Shown here: piece after piece, positions 5,684 through 10,652 of the stretch | How the letters are laid out: each line of letters begins with the position of its first letter | How positions within the stretch are numbered: position 1 is the stretch's first letter | Source of the DNA: Bacillota bacterium | GTDB taxonomy: Bacteria > Bacillota > Clostridia > Peptostreptococcales > Anaerovoracaceae | Direction of reading: 5' to 3' | Length of the DNA stretch: 10,652 nucleotides | NCBI GenBank assembly: GCA_017538845.1 | Contig: JAFYIC010000177.1 | Coordinates: forward strand, 1 to 10,652 | Translations under genes and position numbers: made by a program | The notes under the pieces: generated by a model | Databases searched by the model: none | What the model was told of the DNA's origin: nothing | Seen by the model: the letters and a program-made list of their open reading frames with translations, nothing else

Positions 5684-7510
5684 ATGTGCGGCATAGTTGG
5701 ATACATAGGAGAAAGCAAGGCAAAAGGGCTGGTCATCGACGGCCTGAAGAGGCTTGAATACCGCGGATATGATTCGGCGGGTATCGCTATTTGCATAGAC
5801 GGAAAAATCGAGATCAAAAAAGAAAAAGGCAAGATAGAAAATCTTGAAAAGATAATAGGTGATCCTGCTTTTGACGGGAACGTGGCCATCGGCCACACGA
5901 GGTGGGCCACTCACGGAGTGCCCTCTGCGACCAACGCACACCCGCACAGGAGCATGAGCGGAAAGATCGCGGTAGTCCACAACGGGATCATCGAAAATTA
6001 CGAAGAGATAAGAGAGGAGCTTAAAGGAAGCGGCGTGAAATTCCTGTCGGAGACCGATACGGAAGTGATAGCACAGCTGATAGGCTCTCTGTATGACGGA
6101 GACCTGCTGGTGGCAGTGAGAAAGGCTGTAGCACGGTTCAGAGGAGCATATGCTATCGGAGTTGTAGCATCTGATGAACCGGACAGGATCGTAGCAGTAA
6201 GGAAGGATGCTCCGCTCATAGTCGGCCTCGGAAAGGACGGCAACTTCATTTCCTCCGACGTGCCGGCGATCCTTAAGCAGACCAGGGACGTATACTTCAT
6301 CAACAACGATGAGACCGTTCTTCTCACAAAAGACGAAGTGAAGATATTCGATGATGACGGCAACCCGGTGACCCACCAAGTGCAGCACATCGACTGGGAC
6401 GTCAATTCGGCGGAAAAGGGCGGATACGACCACTTCATGATCAAGGAGATAAACGAGCAGCCGAAGGGCATATACGATACGCTCCACCAGCGCCTGCAGG
6501 ATGACGGCAGCATCAAACTGGACGGCATAAGCCTGACTAAAGAGGACATCGAAAACATAAGCAAAATATACATAGTGGCATGCGGAACGGCTTACCACGC
6601 CGGTATCGTCGGCAAATACATAATCGAAAAGATCGTTAAGATACCTGTGGAAGTCGACATCGCCTCGGAGTTCAGATACAGGGACAGCTTCGTCGACGAG
6701 CACACGCTGTTCATCGCTATCAGCCAGTCGGGAGAGACTCTCGACACGCTGGAGGCGCTGAGGGAAGCAAAGAGAAAGGGCGCGCGTGTCCTTTCCGTAG
6801 TCAACGTGGTAGGAAGCTCTGTGGCCCGTGAGTCAGATGACGTTTTCTATACGTGGGCAGGCCCGGAGATCGCCGTGGCGTCTACCAAGGCGTACACCAC
6901 CCAGCTGGTATGCATGTATCTGATCGCCCTTTACATGGCAAGCCATAAAGGCAACATCGACAAGGCATATTACGACAAGATCGTGAACGGTCTGAAGGAG
7001 ATCCCGGACAAGCTTTCGAGGCTCCTTGAAAAGCAGGCCGATATTGGAAAGATCGCGAAGAAATACTACGGCTGGGATAAGATCTTCTTTGTTGGAAGAG
7101 GGCAGGACGTAGGCGTTTCATACGAAGGGGCGCTGAAACTGAAAGAGATCTCATATATCAACGCGTACGCCATCGCGGCGGGCGAGCTGAAGCACGGGAC
7201 CATCGCCCTTATGGACGACCACACTCTTGTCATCGCTCTTGCGACTCAGGATGGACTCTTTGAGAAGATGATCTCTAACATCGAGGAAATCACAGCCAGA
7301 GAAGCTCATGTAATGGGGCTGGCCAAGGAGAGCAATACCAAGATCGGCAAGTTCGTGGAGGATGAGATATACATTCCGGACTGCATCGACGAACTGACGC
7401 CGCTGCTTTCGGTAGTGCCGCTTCAGATATTCGCATACTATGTGGCGAAGGAAAGAGGCTGCGACATAGACAAGCCGAAGAACCTGGCGAAATCCGTAAC
7501 GGTAGAGTAG
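5684..7510 (+). CDS. glmS: Glutamine--fructose-6-phosphate aminotransferase GlmS
   Basis: GlmS makes glucosamine-6-phosphate from fructose-6-phosphate and glutamine, the committed step of amino-sugar synthesis. The 608-aa length is standard. The class II glutaminase domain (about 1-220) starts MCGIVGY with Cys2 as nucleophile after Met removal, and carries RGYDSAG, HTRWATHG and HNGIIENY. Two SIS domains follow (about 288-420 and 455-590), with the phosphate loop SQSGET at 347-352 and GRGQDVGVSYEGALKLKEIS before the active site. Lys485, Glu488 and His504 are present. The segment between them reads YINAYAIAAG where the family normally has YIHAEAYAAG, a change at otherwise highly conserved positions. 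The end, NLAKSVTVE, is canonical. GGAGG (5672-5676) lies 7 nt before the ATG. It supplies the substrate of GlmM encoded just upstream. No glmS ribozyme is apparent. Confidence 0.97.
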   Translation: MCGIVGYIGESKAKGLVIDGLKRLEYRGYDSAGIAICIDGKIEIKKEKGKIENLEKIIGDPAFDGNVAIGHTRWATHGVPSATNAHPHRSMSGKIAVVHNGIIENYEEIREELKGSGVKFLSETDTEVIAQLIGSLYDGDLLVAVRKAVARFRGAYAIGVVASDEPDRIVAVRKDAPLIVGLGKDGNFISSDVPAILKQTRDVYFINNDETVLLTKDEVKIFDDDGNPVTHQVQHIDWDVNSAEKGGYDHFMIKEINEQPKGIYDTLHQRLQDDGSIKLDGISLTKEDIENISKIYIVACGTAYHAGIVGKYIIEKIVKIPVEVDIASEFRYRDSFVDEHTLFIAISQSGETLDTLEALREAKRKGARVLSVVNVVGSSVARESDDVFYTWAGPEIAVASTKAYTTQLVCMYLIALYMASHKGNIDKAYYDKIVNGLKEIPDKLSRLLEKQADIGKIAKKYYGWDKIFFVGRGQDVGVSYEGALKLKEISYINAYAIAAGELKHGTIALMDDHTLVIALATQDGLFEKMISNIEEITAREAHVMGLAKESNTKIGKFVEDEIYIPDCIDELTPLLSVVPLQIFAYYVAKERGCDIDKPKNLAKSVTVE

Positions 7511-7523
7511 CCAAAGCCGGACT

Positions 7524-7584
7524 GCGGGTGAAAACCGCGGCAGGTCAAATTGCGGCCCGCAAAACTGTTGAGCCGGAGAACCGG
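7524..7584 (+). other. Run of three small GC-rich hairpins in the glmS-ahcY gap
   Basis: GCGG (7524-7527) pairs with CCGC (7535-7538), TTGCG (7550-7554) with CGCAA (7558-7562), and CCGG (7573-7576) with CCGG (7581-7584) around AGAA. None has a T tail. They resemble no SAH or SAM riboswitch I can recognise. Confidence 0.4.
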
Positions 7585-7611
7585 GGAAAGCTGTTAAAAA
7601 GAAAGGACAAA

Positions 7612-8862
7612 ATGAAAAAGTACGAAGTAAAGGACATAAAACTGGCGCCGTCAGGGCACCGGAAAATCGAGTGGGTAAAGCACAACATGCCCCTGCTGGC
7701 ATCCATTGAAGAGGACTTTCTTAAAACAAAACCCTTTGAAGGGGTGAAGATATCCCTTTCCATACACATGGAGGCCAAGACCGCGTATCTGTGTCAGGTA
7801 CTTGCGGCAGGCGGAGCGGACCTTTCCGCAACGGGAAGCAACGTGCTTTCCACACAGGACGACGTGGCGGCGGCCCTTGCTGACAGCGGCATCAGAGTAT
7901 ACGCCGTGCACAGAGCTACTGAAGAGGAATACAACAGGCACCTGGAAATGTGCCTTGAACATAAGCCGAACATCGTCATAGATGACGGCGGCGATCTCGT
8001 TGAGATACTCCATACGAAACGGCCGGAGTTGGCTGAAGACGTATGGGGCGGATGCGAAGAGACCACGACGGGAATCATCAGGCTTAAAGCCATGGAAGCG
8101 GACGGCGTTCTGAAGTTCCCCATGGTGGCGGTCAACGACGCGGACTGCAAGCACCTGTTCGATAACAGGTACGGTACAGGCCAGTCGATAATCACAAGCC
8201 TTATGGCCAACACGAACCTGATCATCGCCGGCAAGACGGTGGTGGTTGCAGGATATGGCTGGTGCGGCAGAGGCATAGCCATGCGGGCAAACGCCATGGG
8301 CGCCAGCGTCATCATAACGGAGATCGATCCGGTCAAGGCTATGGAAGCGAGAATGGACGGATATCAGGTAATGCCTATGATAAAGGCGGCGGAAGTGGGC
8401 GACCTGTTCGTTTCGGCGACAGGGTGCTGCAAGACCATCGCAATGGAACATATGCTGAAGATGAAAGACAGGGCTATCCTGGCCAACGCGGGACATTTCA
8501 ATGTTGAGATAGACATGGCAGCTCTCGAGAAGGAAGCCGTTTCAAAGAACGAAGCAAGAAACAACATTACTGCTTACCACCTGGTGAACGGGAAGTCGGT
8601 CAACGTTATCGGCGAAGGCAGACTGGCAAACATCGCCGCAGGGGACGGGCACCCGGCGGAGATCATGGATCTCAGTTTCGCGGTACAGGTGCTGTCTGCC
8701 CTTTATGTGAAGGACAACCACGAGAAACTGGAGAACAAGGTGATCGATGTTTCCGGCGAGATAGACAGAAAGATCGCATTCCGCAAGCTGAAAAGCTGGG
8801 GAACGGAGATCGACAAGCTGACGAAAGAGCAGGAAGAGTACCTGAACAGCTGGAAGATATAA
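7612..8862 (+). CDS. ahcY: S-adenosylhomocysteine hydrolase, Thermotoga/archaeal type
   Basis: AhcY reversibly splits S-adenosylhomocysteine (SAH), the by-product of methyltransferases, into adenosine and homocysteine with a bound NAD. The 416-aa protein has the substrate domain first: SIHMEAKTA with His52, SNVLSTQDDVAAAL, IDDGGD with Asp124-125, CEETTTG with Glu149-150, and KHLFDNRYGTG with Lys180, Asp184 and Asn185. The NAD domain follows, with GYGWCGRG at 214-221, then NAGHFNVEI and the C-terminal GDGHPAEIMD. The position of the usual active-site Cys is Thr189. HMEAKTA and Thr189 are as I recall them in the shorter Thermotoga and archaeal enzymes, of which some archaeal relatives act on S-inosylhomocysteine. 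The ATG at 7612 has AAAGGA (7602-7607) 4 nt upstream; an extension to GTG at 7528 would add an unconserved 28 residues. It is last in the operon. Confidence 0.93.
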   Translation: MKKYEVKDIKLAPSGHRKIEWVKHNMPLLASIEEDFLKTKPFEGVKISLSIHMEAKTAYLCQVLAAGGADLSATGSNVLSTQDDVAAALADSGIRVYAVHRATEEEYNRHLEMCLEHKPNIVIDDGGDLVEILHTKRPELAEDVWGGCEETTTGIIRLKAMEADGVLKFPMVAVNDADCKHLFDNRYGTGQSIITSLMANTNLIIAGKTVVVAGYGWCGRGIAMRANAMGASVIITEIDPVKAMEARMDGYQVMPMIKAAEVGDLFVSATGCCKTIAMEHMLKMKDRAILANAGHFNVEIDMAALEKEAVSKNEARNNITAYHLVNGKSVNVIGEGRLANIAAGDGHPAEIMDLSFAVQVLSALYVKDNHEKLENKVIDVSGEIDRKIAFRKLKSWGTEIDKLTKEQEEYLNSWKI

Positions 8863-8912
8863 AAAGCAATAGTAAAACAGGTCTTGCTTTCATAGAATAA
8901 AAAAGAATGCAG

Positions 8913-8941
8913 AAAAGTTAACCAAATTCTTCAAAAATGAA
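8913..8941 (+). repeat. 29-bp direct repeat, copy 1
   Basis: Identical over 29 bp to 9046-9074. It begins AAAAGTTAACCAAATT and ends CAAAAATGAA. In this copy TTAACCA (8918-8924) forms an inverted repeat with TGGTTAA (8947-8953), and the following bases complete a TATAAT. Confidence 0.95.
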
Positions 8942-8947
8942 TATAAT
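8918..8947 (+). promoter_or_regulatory. Promoter-like site inside direct-repeat copy 1
   Basis: TTAACC (8918-8923, four of six matches to TTGACA), an 18-nt spacer and a perfect TATAAT (8942-8947). The 7-bp inverted repeat TTAACCA/TGGTTAA exactly brackets the site, so it could also be an operator. Initiation would fall near 8954. Confidence 0.45.
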
Positions 8948-8953
8948 GGTTAA

Positions 8954-9020
8954 AAGATATGCGTTTGCGGCCCGTATTTTTCTTCATTTTGCCAAGAAGA
9001 CGGGCGGCTTTTCTTTTTTT
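8954..9020 (+). ncRNA. Candidate small RNA of about 65-70 nt
   Basis: The promoter-like site at 8918-8947 points at a terminator ending near 9020, leaving a short transcript with no reading frame. It may be a 3'-UTR small RNA of the glm-ahcY unit, or the terminator may simply serve ahcY and the promoter be fortuitous. The left end is inferred from promoter spacing. Confidence 0.3.
8967..9020 (+). terminator. Intrinsic terminator after ahcY
   Basis: GCCCGT (8970-8975) pairs with ACGGGC (9000-9005), flanked below by GC/GC after one mismatch. CTTC/GAAG (8982-8985 with 8996-8999) stacks above across a one-sided bulge. TTTTCTTTTTTT (9009-9020) follows. It is the first T-tailed hairpin after the ahcY stop. 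Confidence 0.75.
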
Positions 9021-9044
9021 GAAAAAACAACGCTTTTGAGCATT

Positions 9045-9086
9045 AAAAAGTTAACCAAATTCTTCAAAAATGAAAAATTTGGTTAA
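9045..9086 (-). terminator. AT-rich inverted repeat, probable gltX terminator
   Basis: Perfect 11-bp arms TTAACCAAATT (9051-9061) and AATTTGGTTAA (9076-9086) enclose 14 nt, in which TTC and GAA can add three more pairs. On the minus strand the stem is followed by CTTTTT (9050-9045), as expected for a weak intrinsic terminator 105 nt past the gltX stop. It could instead be a protein-binding site. Confidence 0.55.
9046..9074 (+). repeat. 29-bp direct repeat, copy 2
   Basis: Identical over 29 bp to 8913-8941, displaced by 133 bp. This copy lacks the TATAAT but lies in a longer inverted repeat (9051-9086). Confidence 0.95.
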
Positions 9087-9091
9087 TGGTC

Positions 9092-9142
9092 GTGGGTTTG
9101 TAATTGTGTGGATGCCCGCTTGCGGGTGTGGGTTTGTAATTG
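9092..9142 (+). repeat. Pair of 15-bp direct repeats around a GC-rich hairpin
   Basis: GTGGGTTTGTAATTG occurs at 9092-9106 and again at 9128-9142, a 36-bp period. The 21-bp spacer contains CCCGC-TT-GCGGG (9115-9126), a small hairpin. With only two short copies it is not a CRISPR array. Confidence 0.85.
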
Positions 9143-9191
9143 CGACGAGGGCTATCCGGGATTCTAAGCCGTTGCTCTTTGTCTATCGGTT

Positions 9192-10652
9192 TTACATCTT
9201 TGCGGCGTAGTCTGTCACGCGCTGACGGGTCTTTTCTTCGCCCAGTATCTGCTGTATCTCCCATATGTCAGGCGACTGGGATTTACCGGTGAGAGCAAGG
9301 CGTATGGCTGTGCTTACGTGACCAACGTGACCTTTGAAATCATCCGGATTCTTCTTGTAGTCCTTGGGCTTTGCCGCGTACCCGAGATCCGTTGCGATTG
9401 CGCGGATCTTATCGAACCATGCGGACTGGTCGTCTGCATGATCGTACGTGTCCAGATAGCGGGCCAGGATCTCTTTGCAGTCCTCCGGGCTCACCTGTTC
9501 CGGAAGCTCGTCCTGAACTTCGAAGAAATCGTCGAAGAAGAATGATATGAAGTCGAACATCTGGCTTGCGCATACCAGGTCTTTCCTCGGTTTGTTGCCG
9601 CTGCGCCCTATATCCAGCGCTGCGGTGACCATCTCTTTGTTTCCGGAAATGAGAGAAACCAGGTCAGGGCGGAATTCCTCTGCCCAGCCCAACAGGAACT
9701 CATAGAGCTTTGGAGCCGGTATCTTCACCAGTGTATCCTTGGATACGTCACTCAGTTTATCCAGGTCGAAGAGAGCGCCCGAATTACTCATCTTATCTAG
9801 CGAGAAGGGGAAGTCGTCGGCAGGCGAGTCAGGATTATCTTTTCTCCACTCCTCATAGTTGGAGTTGAGGATAGTCAGAAGATATTCACACACTGCGGAC
9901 GGATGATAACCCGTCTCTTTGTAGTAATCGAGAGAAAGTTCAGGGTCTTTTCTCTTGGAAAGCTTTCTCTTGTTGCCGTTCTCATCTAGCTTCATCAGCT
10001 GCGCCGTGTGGCAGTAGACCGGCGGCTCGAAACCAAGCTTTTCGAACAGTTCTATATGTATAGGCAGAGAAGAAAGCCATTCCTCTCCGCGCACCACGTG
10101 AGTGGTCCTCATGAAGTGATCGTCTATTACGTGGGCAAAGTGGTATGTGGGTATTCCGGTGGTCTTCAGGATGACGATATCCTGCATGTTTTCCGGCATG
10201 GAAAGCTTGCCGCGGATGGCGTCCTTCACCTGTATCTGGCGTATCTTTTCCGGCGGCAGATCATGGTTTCCTGTGGAACGGAGCCTGATTACATATGGTT
10301 TTCCCGCTGCGATATTTGCCTCGACTTCTTCGATGGAAAGGTCGCGGCATTTGGCGTATTTGCCGTAAATGCCCGGGGTAAGTTTGTTGGCTTCCTGTTC
10401 CTTGCGGACCTGCGCGATCTCTTCTTCCGTCATGAAGCAGGGATAGGCGAAGCCCTCCTTTACAAGATCTTTCACGAAACATTTGTATATCTCGCCTCTT
10501 TCGCTCTGGGAGTAGGGCCCGTATGATCCTTTGTCCCCCTCGAGGGTGGCGCCTTCGTCGAAGTGTATGTCGAAGAAATCAAGGGAGTCGATTATAGTCT
10601 TCACTGCGCCTTCAACGTAGCGTTTATCATCGGTGTCCTCGATCCGGAGATA
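9192..10652 (-). CDS. gltX: Glutamyl-tRNA synthetase, N-terminus cut by the window edge
   Basis: GluRS charges tRNA-Glu with glutamate in the cytoplasm. The 486 residues present are open to the window edge and begin YLRIEDTDDKRYVEGA, the conserved class I segment just after the HIGH region. The first roughly 60 residues, including HIGH, lie beyond 10652. Visible motifs are FVKDLVKEGFAYPCF (CP1 region), THVVRGEEWLSSLPIH and KLSKRKD (KMSKS equivalent, 230-234 counting from the edge). A helical anticodon-binding region follows to the TAA at 9192-9194. The form with KLSKRKDPE and an estimated full length near 550 aa matches, from memory, a clostridial GluRS group. Whether it also charges tRNA-Gln cannot be told here. 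A GTG at 10604 is internal, since the frame and the conserved sequence continue upstream. It converges with ahcY. Confidence 0.96.
   Translation of the reverse strand, partial: YLRIEDTDDKRYVEGAVKTIIDSLDFFDIHFDEGATLEGDKGSYGPYSQSERGEIYKCFVKDLVKEGFAYPCFMTEEEIAQVRKEQEANKLTPGIYGKYAKCRDLSIEEVEANIAAGKPYVIRLRSTGNHDLPPEKIRQIQVKDAIRGKLSMPENMQDIVILKTTGIPTYHFAHVIDDHFMRTTHVVRGEEWLSSLPIHIELFEKLGFEPPVYCHTAQLMKLDENGNKRKLSKRKDPELSLDYYKETGYHPSAVCEYLLTILNSNYEEWRKDNPDSPADDFPFSLDKMSNSGALFDLDKLSDVSKDTLVKIPAPKLYEFLLGWAEEFRPDLVSLISGNKEMVTAALDIGRSGNKPRKDLVCASQMFDFISFFFDDFFEVQDELPEQVSPEDCKEILARYLDTYDHADDQSAWFDKIRAIATDLGYAAKPKDYKKNPDDFKGHVGHVSTAIRLALTGKSQSPDIWEIQQILGEEKTRQRVTDYAAKM

Larger units (their letters stand above)
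2293..9020 (+). other. Predicted transcription unit cdaA-cdaR-glmM-glmS-ahcY
   Basis: Five same-strand genes lie between the promoter at 2293-2321 and the terminator ending at 9020, with gaps of -14, 91, 92 and 101 nt. No T-tailed terminator was seen in the gaps. The cdaA-cdaR-glmM core is a known conserved Firmicutes operon. In that system GlmM binds and inhibits CdaA, tying c-di-AMP output to cell-wall precursor flow. The order here adds GlmS, the enzyme that makes the GlmM substrate, and then AhcY. Internal promoters are not excluded. Confidence 0.65.
8863..9191. other. Gene-free convergent gap between ahcY and gltX, repeat-rich
   Basis: No credible coding sequence is seen. The gap is AT-rich on its left and holds two 29-bp direct repeats, two inverted repeats, a promoter-like site, a plus-strand terminator, a probable minus-strand terminator and a pair of 15-bp direct repeats around a GC-rich hairpin. 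The stretch 9143-9191 shows nothing further. Confidence 0.7.

Noticed and set aside
5534..6703. Long minus-strand ORF (389 codons) opposite glmM/glmS
   Set aside because: It is antisense to highly conserved coding sequence, has no family motifs, and is explained by codon bias of the true genes.
7511..7611. SAH or SAM riboswitch before ahcY
   Set aside because: The gap has small independent hairpins but no recognisable conserved SAH or SAM aptamer core, and the gene is internal to a transcription unit.
8863..8890. Terminator directly after ahcY (AAAGCAA with TTGCTTT)
   Set aside because: The 7-bp AT-rich stem has a 14-nt loop and no T run. The hairpin ending at 9020 is a far better terminator.
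9092..9142. CRISPR array
   Set aside because: There are only two 15-bp copies, the single spacer contains a palindrome, and no cas genes are nearby.
9064..9264. Minus-strand ORF of 66 codons at the gltX end
   Set aside because: It overlaps the gltX C-terminus in another frame and reads through the 15-bp repeats. No ribosome binding site or motif was seen.

Overview
The window looks like chromosome of an anaerobic, moderate-GC Bacillota (Clostridia). The evidence is a rubrerythrin with its rubredoxin-like domain at the N-terminus, a long-form hibernation factor (HPF), the Firmicutes cdaA-cdaR-glmM order, a clostridial-type GluRS and strong AGGAGG-like ribosome binding sites. The genus cannot be fixed from this; a family near Eubacteriales family XIII is only a guess. 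No mobile element, CRISPR array, tRNA or rRNA gene was seen.

Layout. (1) 1-864: a rubrerythrin gene (170-712, +) with its own promoter, then a convergent gap holding one intrinsic terminator per strand. (2) 865-1681: a minus-strand gene for a 184-aa protein that reads as two tandem DUF6506-like halves. It is divergent from hpf (1682-2212, +), which has its own promoter and terminator. (3) 2293-9020: a probable five-gene transcription unit, cdaA-cdaR-glmM-glmS-ahcY. It makes c-di-AMP (CdaA with its regulator CdaR), turns fructose-6-phosphate into glucosamine-1-phosphate for peptidoglycan (GlmS, then GlmM), and ends with a Thermotoga/archaeal-type S-adenosylhomocysteine hydrolase. (4) 8863-9191: a 329-bp gene-free convergent gap with unusual repeats. 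(5) 9192-10652: the 3' part of a minus-strand glutamyl-tRNA synthetase gene whose start lies beyond the right edge.

The coding content is mostly core metabolism and is well explained by known families. The least explained part is the 8863-9191 gap. It has a 29-bp perfect direct repeat in two copies 133 bp apart, each copy overlapping an inverted repeat. One copy carries a good promoter aimed at a terminator about 70 nt away, a possible small RNA. A second pair of 15-bp direct repeats flanks a small GC-rich hairpin. Other points worth checking are the duplicated DUF6506-like protein, altered residues in a conserved GlmS active-site motif, candidate operators before the rubrerythrin and hpf genes, a leader hairpin before cdaA, and GC-rich hairpins in each intercistronic gap after cdaR.
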